From contig CANMQI010000009.1 in the NCBI GenBank assembly GCA_947499955.1, positions 186,001 through 250,000 of the forward strand: DNA of 64,000 nucleotides, in the 5' to 3' direction. Position 1 is the first letter of the stretch, and each line of letters starts with the position of its first letter. The DNA comes from an uncultured Granulosicoccus sp. (GTDB lineage Bacteria > Pseudomonadota > Gammaproteobacteria > Granulosicoccales > Granulosicoccaceae). This document shows, one piece after another, positions 48,831-56,565 of this stretch. The translations under genes and the position numbers were made by a program. The notes beneath the pieces were generated by a model that worked only from the letters and a program-made list of their open reading frames with translations, ran no database searches and had not been told where the DNA came from.

Positions 48831-49517
48831 TCAGAGCTGGTTGGGGTGCTGTTTCATCAGGTGCCCCTGCAGCGCGTACCAGGCAAACATCACCAGTGCG
48901 AAATGCCATTCAATCACGTTTTCCATGCGATCAGGTTCTGTCAGAACCGCTTTCAGCAGTAGATTGAGTGGCCCCATGGTCAGCATGAACACTACCATCA
49001 CCCACTGCATTGTCAGTGCCAGGGGCCAGACTGGTGGTTCGTCAGGCCGATGGCCGCTTGTGATTCGGGAACGGCGCAACGTCCAGCTTGTCAGCAGTTG
49101 CGCAACGCCGGTACAGCCAAAGAATACGTAGACTCCGAGTCGGCGCAGGAAGGCGTACATCGGTCCATCGGTACCGAGAAAGACAACGTAGAGCACCAGA
49201 AAAACAGACCCGAACAGAGACAGAGCCAGGATCAGCCGGCACAGTCTTGCATGTCCATCCGTGTACTGCATCAACCAGTGATGGTGGCACCACCAGAAGA
49301 CCAGCAGCAGCACACATACCGGCAACATCATCGAGCGAAACAGGTAGACAACCGGTACAGGGCGGCAGACGGCGCTGATCGATGCACAGCCTTCGATAAA
49401 CGGAAAACAGGCAGGAGCCAGTTCTGTCTGCATTGACCAGGTGGCGCAGATCGTGACAGTGACCGTCGGCAGCAGCCAACAATAAAAGCCAAGTCGTGTG
49501 CCAGCATCCGGGTTCAT
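48831..49517 (-). CDS. Frag1/DRAM/Sfk1-like membrane protein
   Basis: 228-residue membrane protein with about six hydrophobic segments. The segment FPFIEGCASISAV and the later helices resemble the Frag1/DRAM/Sfk1 family, mostly described in eukaryotes. Function in bacteria is unknown. I chose ATG 49517 (MNPDAGTRLGFYCWLL); an upstream start at 49532 adds five residues. It converges on uvrD with 60 bases between stops. Confidence 0.65.
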   Translation of the reverse strand: MNPDAGTRLGFYCWLLPTVTVTICATWSMQTELAPACFPFIEGCASISAVCRPVPVVYLFRSMMLPVCVLLLVFWWCHHHWLMQYTDGHARLCRLILALSLFGSVFLVLYVVFLGTDGPMYAFLRRLGVYVFFGCTGVAQLLTSWTLRRSRITSGHRPDEPPVWPLALTMQWVMVVFMLTMGPLNLLLKAVLTEPDRMENVIEWHFALVMFAWYALQGHLMKQHPNQL

Positions 49518-49620
49518 GATTCTCGCCCTCACACGTCAGTCCTGATCATGACATGAACCAGGCTGCTTCCGGCATCGGCCAGCTCTGCCTTGTCAATGCC
49601 GACACGCCTGCTCAGGGGGG

Positions 49621-50091
49621 TCAGATGATTCCTGCCTCCAGGCTGGCGGCCATGCTCATGCCGAGTTCCTCGCAGCGAGTCACGAATTCCTCTCTGAACT
49701 CTCCCCGGCAGATCAGAGGTTCCTGAACCAGTCGCCAGCGCAAGCCGGTGGTGATGCTCTCGATGGCGCGTCGTGTACCGGTACCATCCTGTCCAGCGCG
49801 AACGTAAAAGGTGAAGGGCAGACCCTGAGTGCTTTCCAGGCAAGGGTAGTAGCAGCGGTCAAACACATCCTTGATCAAGCCGGCCATGTAACCGAGGTTC
49901 TCGGTGGTGCCGATGATGAGTGCCTGAGCTGACTGGATATCTTCCGGACGCGTGTCCAGTGGGGCCAGGCAGCTGACATCGACATCATCGATATCCGGGT
50001 GGGTTGCCCCGCTGATGATGGCCTCGCGCAATCTCTGCGTATTCTCGGAAGGGGCGTGCGAGACAACAAGCAACTTCTTTCTCGTGGGCAT
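49621..50091 (-). CDS. Flavodoxin-like / NAD(P)H-dependent FMN reductase family protein
   Basis: 156-residue flavodoxin fold. The P-loop-like phosphate-binding start is LLVVSHAPSENTQRL, followed by ALIIGTTENLGYMAGLIKDVFDR, which contacts the flavin ring in related proteins. Likely binds FMN and carries out a reductase reaction with unknown partner. It is on the same strand as the upstream GGDEF gene, 115 bases away. Confidence 0.8.
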   Translation of the reverse strand: MPTRKKLLVVSHAPSENTQRLREAIISGATHPDIDDVDVSCLAPLDTRPEDIQSAQALIIGTTENLGYMAGLIKDVFDRCYYPCLESTQGLPFTFYVRAGQDGTGTRRAIESITTGLRWRLVQEPLICRGEFREEFVTRCEELGMSMAASLEAGII

Positions 50092-50206
50092 GGCGTCGAG
50101 ACTCCTTGTGCATCATCGTTCGGATACCGTCGAGTGGTCAAAGCCGGCGACTTGCCATCACGGGTCTGCACATGGCTGGAATCAGTGGTGAGCCGGCGCC
50201 AGCGCG

Positions 50207-51340
50207 TTACAGAATTACCCGGTTTCTTCCGCTTGCCTTGGCAGCGTACAGCTTTCTATCCGATTCCTTGTACAGGTGGTCGGCCGTCGTATTGCGACTG
50301 TTGAGCTCCGATATTCCAATGCTGACGGTAACCTGTATGCGGTTGGATTCATACTCGAACGTCTTGTTCTCGATGACCGAACGTATTTTCTCCGCCACGA
50401 CACGGGCACCTTGCAGCGAGGTGTGATTCAGGAAGATGGAAAACTCCTCACCGCCGATACGCGCAAGGATATCACTGTCTCTCAAGGCATTCCTTATTTC
50501 CCTTGCCAGATTGATCAGGATGAAATCGCCAGCCTGGTGTCCATAGGTATCGTTGATTCTCTTGAAGTGATCTATGTCCAGCATTATCAGAGAAGCCTGG
50601 TTCTGCTCTCTTGTGGCTATGGCAATCAGATTTTCAGAGGCTTCGAAAAAATAGCGTCGGTTGTAGGCATTCGTCAGGTTGTCACTGATCGATAATTCGT
50701 AGAGCTTCTTTACGCTGTCCTCCAGTTCATCATGAGCGGTGATGATTTCCATACGGCTTTCATGGATGGCCCGGGAGAGAATGATCGTTGCCGGTATTGC
50801 GATGAGTATCACCATCAGCGAACCGATATGGTGGCGCTCTCCGTAGTGGAGCATGATGGCCATCTGGGGGATGATGATCAGAAAGAAGAAGATCATGTAA
50901 CCCTTGTATATCGATGACATCGACAAGGCAGCTGCGTTGACAACGCCAATGGCGATCACCAGGCTGATCATTTCATAGGGCTGAGGTGCGTAGGTGACGA
51001 CCAGTGCCGCAGAGATCACCCATGAAATCGACTGGATGATCGAGAACAACAGGAAAAATTTCTCGTTCTTCCGCAAGTCCCCATGGCTGCCCTCCTTCAG
51101 GAAACGGGTGAAGTTACGGGCGTTGCGCAGACGGAATGCCGTGGCCAGTATTTGCAGAGTGAACCAGAGTCCCAGTATCAGAGGCGGAACGAACTGGTGA
51201 AATATCCCGATGAAGATAATCGAGACCAGTATCGTGGCAATGGCGACTCTGGGCGTCTGATTGACCAGGTCTTCAATGAGCTTGGGGTGCACATCATAGG
51301 TTTCTTCATCAATGCTGGATTTTCTTGTCATGGCGGGCAT
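50207..51340 (-). CDS. Membrane-anchored diguanylate cyclase
   Basis: 377-residue protein with an N-terminal membrane region of about five to six helices (about 25-190), a short linker helix, and a C-terminal GGDEF domain. The active-site motif is GGEEF at 296-300 in RIGGEEFSIF, so catalysis is expected. An upstream RxxD inhibitory site is present as RDSD just before the motif. The start is an ATG at 51340; ATG 51331 is also possible. Confidence 0.9.
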   Translation of the reverse strand: MPAMTRKSSIDEETYDVHPKLIEDLVNQTPRVAIATILVSIIFIGIFHQFVPPLILGLWFTLQILATAFRLRNARNFTRFLKEGSHGDLRKNEKFFLLFSIIQSISWVISAALVVTYAPQPYEMISLVIAIGVVNAAALSMSSIYKGYMIFFFLIIIPQMAIMLHYGERHHIGSLMVILIAIPATIILSRAIHESRMEIITAHDELEDSVKKLYELSISDNLTNAYNRRYFFEASENLIAIATREQNQASLIMLDIDHFKRINDTYGHQAGDFILINLAREIRNALRDSDILARIGGEEFSIFLNHTSLQGARVVAEKIRSVIENKTFEYESNRIQVTVSIGISELNSRNTTADHLYKESDRKLYAAKASGRNRVIL

Positions 51341-51522
51341 CGATGAAATCAAACGTGCGGCTCTTCACGGTATCTCCTGCGGGTATATCGCAAGCAACAC
51401 CCAGCACGAGCAAGTTTTCAGCCAGAAAAGTCGCCAACGGTGTGCTCGGTTACCCGATTTGCTGTTCAACGGAGTCAAGGCGGGGCGGGTCGAGCTACCC
51501 GTCACAGATCACCCGAGCGGGC
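51341..51522 (-). other. Gap between the lipoprotein and GGDEF genes
   Basis: 182 bases; I see no clear promoter or hairpin. It may hold the diguanylate cyclase promoter. Confidence 0.3.
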
Positions 51523-52536
51523 TCAACGCGTGGTGGATTCGCTATCCTGCACGATCACGATGAGCGCCTCTGAACCGGCGAGTATCAGTGTGTAGGACTG
51601 TCCCGCGTCCAGTGTCAGCGGCACGGGAGCGAAACGTTGCAGGGAATCCTGCACGGCATAGCTGCCGGCTGTCACTTCCCGGTAATCGGGTATCTGCTGG
51701 AAGCTGTCGGGTGATACCGAACCGAGGGAGATTTCGCTGCCGCCGGGATTGCTACCGGCAGGCAACAGCAGCATCTGCGCCGTTCGCGTATCACCAGCCA
51801 AGGCATAGGCTTGCAGCATACGAACTCTGGCCAGTGCATCGTTGCTGGGTGACAGGCGTGAGGGCAGGGCCAGTATGTCCACGACAGGTTCGCCCGATTC
51901 CGGGTCGGTATTGTTCGAATCAGTCTGCGCACCGGCAAATCGATCTCTGACAATGAGGGTGGTGACCGAGGAAACTCCGAGGTTCAGCGGGGAGAGTTGC
52001 AACTGCAGACTGGCAGTATCAGCCAGGACCACACTCAGGGACTGACTGCTCAACGGCACGGCTACCGGGGCGGACACCTCACCGGCCTGTACTGCCGAGG
52101 CAAACAGCGCTGCGGGAGCGGCATCGGAAAAGGCTGTGATTCTCGACTGACTGAGGTTGATCACCGACAACAGCGGTACGTCGCGATTACTCCCTGCCTG
52201 CAGGTTTTCAAAGGCACGTTGTTCTGACGCGGCCCCTTCATCACCGCCGGCCTCACCCGAGTCGGCATCGTTCGGTTCAGGCGGACCACCCGCATCGGGC
52301 TGCTCTTCACCGCCAGTTGCACCGCCTGCACCATCGGTTGAACCGTTGGCCGTATCCGAGTCCTCGGCATTATCCGGCTGGATGATATCGCTACCGTCAC
52401 CGGTGCCGAATATGCCGCCGTCGCAAGCACCGAGAGACAGCAGTAGCAGCAGCGCAGCCAGGGTACCGAGCACTGCCCTGCCTACGGAGCGGGCAGTGCT
52501 TCCGGCAGACAGACATTTCACTCTGGTGTTGTGCAT
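51523..52536 (-). CDS. DUF4397-like lipoprotein
   Basis: 337-residue predicted lipoprotein. The signal peptide ends LLSLGAC with the acceptor cysteine, followed by a long acidic Gly/Asp/Glu linker. The C-terminal region has two beta-rich repeats that resemble DUF4397: for example VTAGSYAVQD and LTLDAGQSYTLILAGS. The ATG at 52536 is nine bases after GGAGG, which is inside the last codons of the upstream gene; the earlier ATG at 52545 touches that site. The two genes are therefore translationally coupled. Function unknown. Confidence 0.75.
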   Translation of the reverse strand: MHNTRVKCLSAGSTARSVGRAVLGTLAALLLLLSLGACDGGIFGTGDGSDIIQPDNAEDSDTANGSTDGAGGATGGEEQPDAGGPPEPNDADSGEAGGDEGAASEQRAFENLQAGSNRDVPLLSVINLSQSRITAFSDAAPAALFASAVQAGEVSAPVAVPLSSQSLSVVLADTASLQLQLSPLNLGVSSVTTLIVRDRFAGAQTDSNNTDPESGEPVVDILALPSRLSPSNDALARVRMLQAYALAGDTRTAQMLLLPAGSNPGGSEISLGSVSPDSFQQIPDYREVTAGSYAVQDSLQRFAPVPLTLDAGQSYTLILAGSEALIVIVQDSESTTR

Positions 52537-52537
52537 G

Positions 52538-53371
52538 TCAGTCATCCTCCTTGTCTGCCGGTGGCGCAGTGCCCTGCGGTGGTTCGATATCTTCGATCCA
52601 GTAGAGCCCCAGACCAACCCGGTGATGACCCTCATCGGTCTTGTCCACGTTGCTGCCCTGATCATGCTGTGATAACGAGGCATCCAGTGAGCGCAGCAGG
52701 TTCAGCCCTTCGGTGGCACTGAACTGACGAAACTGTTCCCGACCTTCGGTGGTGACATTGTCGTAGGCCACGCTCATCTGCAAGCGTCGCTGCTCGTGGC
52801 CGTTCAGGTTGTAGTCCAGGGTTGTCAGCAGGTCGGTGGCGCTGGTGGCGAAGATATCCAGCAAGGCCGATTCGCTTTGCTGGGGCACATAGCCCTGATG
52901 CAACAGGGAGACCGTACCGCCTTCGAGTTTCACCGTACCCACCCGCTCCAACTCATCGAGCAGGGCACGGGCCGGAACATCGCCACCATAGCGCTTCACC
53001 AGCTGGTTGAAGCTGCCATTGTTGTCGCCATAACTCAGCGCTCGTGGTTTGCCCTGAGGGGTCTGGAATTCCTGGTCCTGCAACCAGCCGGTAACAACCC
53101 GCACGGCACGGTTGTGTTTGCTGACACCGGTATCCACATCGCTGGGCAGTTCGCGTATGCGCTTGACCTCCTTGCGGTTGATGCCAGTGACGATGGCTAT
53201 TCGGGAGGTTGTCGGCGCCTTGCCATCGATGCCGAAGTGCTCGCTGGCCTCGTTGACATACGCCTGCTTGGCCCAGTTGACGAATTCGGCATGCGAGACC
53301 CCGTGGCGCAGCAGCAGCCTCACCAGTGGTGAGAGCACTTTGGTCACGGCTTGCTGCAGGCTCTCGTGCAT
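52538..53371 (-). CDS. DUF6502-like hypothetical protein
   Basis: 277-residue soluble protein. The start MHESLQQAVTKVLSPLVRLLL with VSHAEFVNWAKQAYV resembles the DUF6502 family; residues 55-75 look like a helix-turn-helix (SRIAIVTGINRKEVKRIREL), so DNA binding is possible. The C-terminal 60 residues are acidic and flexible. It is first in a two-gene unit with the DUF4397-like lipoprotein, and divergent from the aldolase gene. Confidence 0.7.
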   Translation of the reverse strand: MHESLQQAVTKVLSPLVRLLLRHGVSHAEFVNWAKQAYVNEASEHFGIDGKAPTTSRIAIVTGINRKEVKRIRELPSDVDTGVSKHNRAVRVVTGWLQDQEFQTPQGKPRALSYGDNNGSFNQLVKRYGGDVPARALLDELERVGTVKLEGGTVSLLHQGYVPQQSESALLDIFATSATDLLTTLDYNLNGHEQRRLQMSVAYDNVTTEGREQFRQFSATEGLNLLRSLDASLSQHDQGSNVDKTDEGHHRVGLGLYWIEDIEPPQGTAPPADKEDD

Positions 53372-53485
53372 GGCTATCCGGTTGTGGACGGTAAGGACAT
53401 GGCGAATCCTTGTCGGTCTACATTGACGACCCCGGGGCTGACAGGATTAAATAACCTGCAGTTTCATGCGTCAATGTCTAAAAAC

Positions 53486-53514
53486 TTGGGATATTTATCC
53501 CATCCTCATAAAAT
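53486..53514 (+). promoter_or_regulatory. Promoter with overlapping palindromic operator for the aldolase gene
   Basis: -35 TTGGGA (53486-53491), 17-base spacer and -10 TAAAAT (53509-53514). The perfect palindrome GGGATA-TT-TATCCC (53488-53501) covers the -35 element, a classic place for a repressor site. The downstream gene has AGGA seven bases before its GTG start. Confidence 0.6.
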
Positions 53515-53531
53515 ACTAACAGGAATAACCG

Positions 53532-54440
53532 GTGAATCGACAATCGAAGTCCGTCTCTGCAGCAGCCGTCACTGCGTCCGATCGTCAGCCTGGACGTAAC
53601 AGGAAGACAGCGGCAAGCCGTTCTGCTGCCCGGCCGGTGAAGACCACAGGCAATGCCGGTGCCAAGCGGACTCAGACGCCAGCAGACAAGCCGGCCTACG
53701 GTTGCTGGATCAATATCTTCGAACCGGCGGTTGGCGAGCTGGTCGGCGCCTGCGGCTACCAATACGGGCTGATCGACATGGAGCACAGTCCGGCGACGCT
53801 GGATTCCGCGCTACCCATGATAAGAGCCGTCCAGTATGGCGGTGCCAAGGCCATCGTGCGGATCCCTGACAAACAGGTTCACTGGATTGGACGGTTGATG
53901 GACATGGGCGCCGATGGGGTCATGGTGCCGATGGTGGATTCTGCGCAAGAGGCACAGGCGTTGGCGGATGCCACCCTCTATGCCCCCGAAGGAACACGCG
54001 GCATGGCGGCAGGTATCGTGCGTGCGACTCGTTATGGCGTGGATACCGAGCAGTATCTGGAGTCCTATCGACAGGATTTCATGCTGATGATCCAGATTGA
54101 AAGTCGCGAAGCGATGGAGCAGGCAGAAGCCATTGCGGCCGTACCGGGTGTGGACTGGGTATTCATCGGTCCGAGTGATCTGGCAGGCAGTCTGGGTCAC
54201 CGAGCGCAGACGCAGCACAAGGACACCCGCGCAGCCATTCGTCAGATCTGCAAGAGTGTCAGGAAAGTCGGCAAGCCATTGTCAACGTTGCCCCATACCG
54301 GGCGCACGGCACGTCAGCTGTTTGCCGACGGATACGATCTGGTTTTCAGCGGTACGGATATGGGCATGCTGAGAATGGCCTTGCAGCAGGACGCGGCTGC
54401 CAGTGAAAAGATCGTTCAGGGGCTGGTCGGCACGAGATAG
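53532..54440 (+). CDS. HpcH/HpaI-type aldolase
   Basis: Class II aldolase of the 2-keto-3-deoxy-acid family, cleaving such acids to pyruvate and an aldehyde. 302 residues from a GTG. The barrel begins near residue 53 (YGCWINIFEP); marks are LIDMEHSPATLDS, MVPMVDSAQEAQ, IESREAMEQAE and IGPSDLAGSLGH, which carry the metal ligands. The first ~52 residues are a basic Ser/Ala/Lys/Arg extension not usual for the family; no better start exists downstream. The exact substrate is unknown. Its tail overlaps the next minus-strand gene by 25 bases. Confidence 0.88.
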   Translation: MNRQSKSVSAAAVTASDRQPGRNRKTAASRSAARPVKTTGNAGAKRTQTPADKPAYGCWINIFEPAVGELVGACGYQYGLIDMEHSPATLDSALPMIRAVQYGGAKAIVRIPDKQVHWIGRLMDMGADGVMVPMVDSAQEAQALADATLYAPEGTRGMAAGIVRATRYGVDTEQYLESYRQDFMLMIQIESREAMEQAEAIAAVPGVDWVFIGPSDLAGSLGHRAQTQHKDTRAAIRQICKSVRKVGKPLSTLPHTGRTARQLFADGYDLVFSGTDMGMLRMALQQDAAASEKIVQGLVGTR

Positions 54441-54817
54441 AGATCGGTAAAGGTCGGTTTGCCATCCACGCACTGCCTGGCATCCAGAGGCACAACTACC
54501 ACGACCAGTGAACCTGACAGCATGGCGGATAGTGCCAGTGTCTCGATCTCTTCCTGGCGCGCTGCACCGGCTTTGCTGCTGGTATCCATACGCAGGATAT
54601 TGCTGCGACAGCCGCCGGGGCCGACCTCATGTCCGCCAATGTGCAGCGTCAGATAGTCACGGCCATCGAAGGTGCCGCGCTGCACTTCGGTGAGTTGCGT
54701 GGTGATGGTGACCTGGGGTGGCGTCCTCGGGTTGCCTGAAACCGGCAGAGCGATGCTTGTCAATACGCACGAACCGGCGAACGCAAGGCGGGCAATCAAT
54801 TGGCGTGTGAGTTTCAT
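54416..54817 (-). CDS. Hypothetical exported protein
   Basis: 133-residue protein with an N-terminal signal peptide (LIARLAFAGSCVLTSIALPVSG). The mature part is not recognised; it contains two cysteines (GGCRSN and ARQCVDG) that could form a disulfide. The stop overlaps the aldolase gene tail to tail. A possible small upstream ORF ends over this start (ATGA). Confidence 0.6.
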   Translation of the reverse strand: MKLTRQLIARLAFAGSCVLTSIALPVSGNPRTPPQVTITTQLTEVQRGTFDGRDYLTLHIGGHEVGPGGCRSNILRMDTSSKAGAARQEEIETLALSAMLSGSLVVVVVPLDARQCVDGKPTFTDLYLVPTSP

Positions 54818-55125
54818 GGCGGCTTCACTTCTATCAGCAGTACGGTCTGTCCGCTGCGGGCGATTATAGAGAGTGGACGCGGTGTAACGTTCCCGTCGTG
54901 ACGGACGAACGGGAAAATTGCCGTGGCCGACTCTCGTTCGATAATAGCGCCGGGCTTGTCCCTGTCCCGTGTCGCAGAACCCATTCTGGTGACATCAGTG
55001 TACGGATCGGAGCGCAAAGGGCGACCCCGCAGGGGTTTGTTGATGAGGCTGCTGGCCCCTGATGGAACCGCGGTCCGCAGCGTCGGGAGTCTGAACCACT
55101 GCGCATTTGTGAAGCATGGGCACAC
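54814..55125 (-). CDS. Possible small upstream ORF coupled to the exported protein
   Basis: 103 codons from GTG 55125, or about 55 from an internal ATG (MGSATRDRD). Its TGA overlaps the next ATG in an ATGA arrangement, which suggests coupling. The peptide has no recognised family and there is no strong ribosome binding site, so this may be a chance ORF. Confidence 0.3.
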   Translation of the reverse strand: MCPCFTNAQWFRLPTLRTAVPSGASSLINKPLRGRPLRSDPYTDVTRMGSATRDRDKPGAIIERESATAIFPFVRHDGNVTPRPLSIIARSGQTVLLIEVKPP

Positions 55126-55314
55126 TGCACTTGTTCTCTAGGTAGACGGCAGTTTGTCTATTGGGCTACATTACACGCCGCTGACCGGTGAGTAATTGTT
55201 GTGCCGGACAAGACAAGATGGCGCTGTGCGTGTCAGGAAACACGGGGACGACCAGCATTTTTGTGCCATATATCCTTCATTGATTCTGTCAATCACTCTC
55301 AAGAGAATTGCAAC
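54818..55314. other. Region between the exported protein and the TRAP operon
   Basis: About 500 bases between divergent genes. Apart from the doubtful small ORF, I see no gene. It should hold the promoter of the TRAP operon; a short repeat ATTGA-ttctg-TCAAT (55278-55292) lies near the dctP start. No strong promoter could be fixed. Confidence 0.35.
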
Positions 55315-56412
55315 ATGTCAAGACGTCACTTTCTGAAAACGGGTGCGGGAGCTGCGAGTGCTGCTGCCGTTGCCGGTACCGGTCTCATCACCTCCGCACC
55401 AGCGATCTCGCAAGGCCGTGAAAAGCTGGTCATGGTCACTACCTGGGGTCGTGGTCTGGCCGGTGTATTCGACGCAGCTCAGCGCGTCGCCGATTCCGTC
55501 AATGCCATGTCCGATGGCACGCTGGAAATCGAGATCAAGGCACAGGGCGAACTGGTTTCCGGCCTGCCAGCGGTATTCGATGCCGTTACCACGGGTCAGG
55601 CGGACATGTACCACGGGGCTGACTACTACTGGGTCGGCCAGCATCCCGCCTTCGCCTTCTTCACGGCCGTGCCATTCGGCATGACAGCGCTGGAACTGAA
55701 CAACTGGTACTACCACATGGGTGGCCACGAGCTGCACCGTGAGCTGGGTGAGGAATTCGGTCTGGTCTCCTTCCAGGCCGGTAACACCGGTGCTCAATCC
55801 GGTGGCTGGTTCCGCAAGGAAATCAATAGTGCTGATGATTTCAAGGGTCTGAAATTCAGAATGCCGGGTCTGGGCGGCGCTGCGCTTGGCAAGCTGGGTG
55901 CATCCGTACAGACACTGCCGGGTTCCGAGGTGTATCAGGCACTGGCCTCAGGCGCTATCGATGGCACCGAGTGGATCGGCCCATGGGCTGACGAGAAGGC
56001 CGGCTTCCAGGAAGTCACCAAGTTCTACTACACATCCGGATTCCATGAGCCAGGTGCCGGTCTGCAGGTGGGTATCAATGCTGATCGCTGGGCCTCGCTC
56101 AAGCCGCACCACCAGAAGATGATCGAAATCGCCTGTGGCGATGCCAACTCCTGGAACCTGCATCAGTACCTGGCCAACAATGCGATCGCTCTGGATCGTC
56201 TGGTTGCCGGTGGTGTGCAGACGCTGGAATTCCCTGATTCTGTCTGGGATGCCTTCGGTGCTGCGTCCAAGGAAGTGCTGGAAGAGAACATGGAAGATGA
56301 ATTCTTCGCCAAGACTCATGACTCTGTCATGAACAGCATGAAGTTGTCTGCTCGCTGGGCTGACCTGTCCGACGGCATCTATACTCGTCAACGTTCGCGC
56401 GTATTGGGTTAA
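55315..56412 (+). CDS. TRAP transporter substrate-binding protein, TakP-like, with Tat signal
   Basis: Periplasmic receptor of a TRAP transporter. 365 residues from ATG 55315. The signal peptide SRRHFLK then an Ala-rich stretch is a twin-arginine signal, so export is folded. It resembles the 2-oxo-acid receptor TakP of Rhodobacter: GNTGAQSGGWFRKEI, GLKFRMPGLGG (carboxylate-binding arginine) and GTEWIGPWADEKAGF. An oxo-acid or related carboxylate substrate is likely. A hairpin separates it from the small permease gene. Confidence 0.93.
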   Translation: MSRRHFLKTGAGAASAAAVAGTGLITSAPAISQGREKLVMVTTWGRGLAGVFDAAQRVADSVNAMSDGTLEIEIKAQGELVSGLPAVFDAVTTGQADMYHGADYYWVGQHPAFAFFTAVPFGMTALELNNWYYHMGGHELHRELGEEFGLVSFQAGNTGAQSGGWFRKEINSADDFKGLKFRMPGLGGAALGKLGASVQTLPGSEVYQALASGAIDGTEWIGPWADEKAGFQEVTKFYYTSGFHEPGAGLQVGINADRWASLKPHHQKMIEIACGDANSWNLHQYLANNAIALDRLVAGGVQTLEFPDSVWDAFGAASKEVLEENMEDEFFAKTHDSVMNSMKLSARWADLSDGIYTRQRSRVLG

Positions 56413-56461
56413 TTCCTGCCTGAATCGCTGATAATAGCGATAACGACTGCAGCATCCTTGT

Positions 56462-56485
56462 CGGGGCGCGCTTCATGGCGCCCCG
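56462..56485 (+). other. Intergenic hairpin between receptor and permease genes
   Basis: CGGGGCGC-gcttcatg-GCGCCCCG, perfect 8-base arms, in the 153-base gap before the small permease. It lacks a T-run. Such a hairpin can protect the receptor message and lower permease expression. Confidence 0.55.
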
Positions 56486-56565
56486 GAACTCCTGGTTCAC
56501 TTCGGCAAGGGGCAGGATGTTGCAGTTTTTCCGGTTTTTCCTGAACAGTTTTTTCGGAGGCTCGC

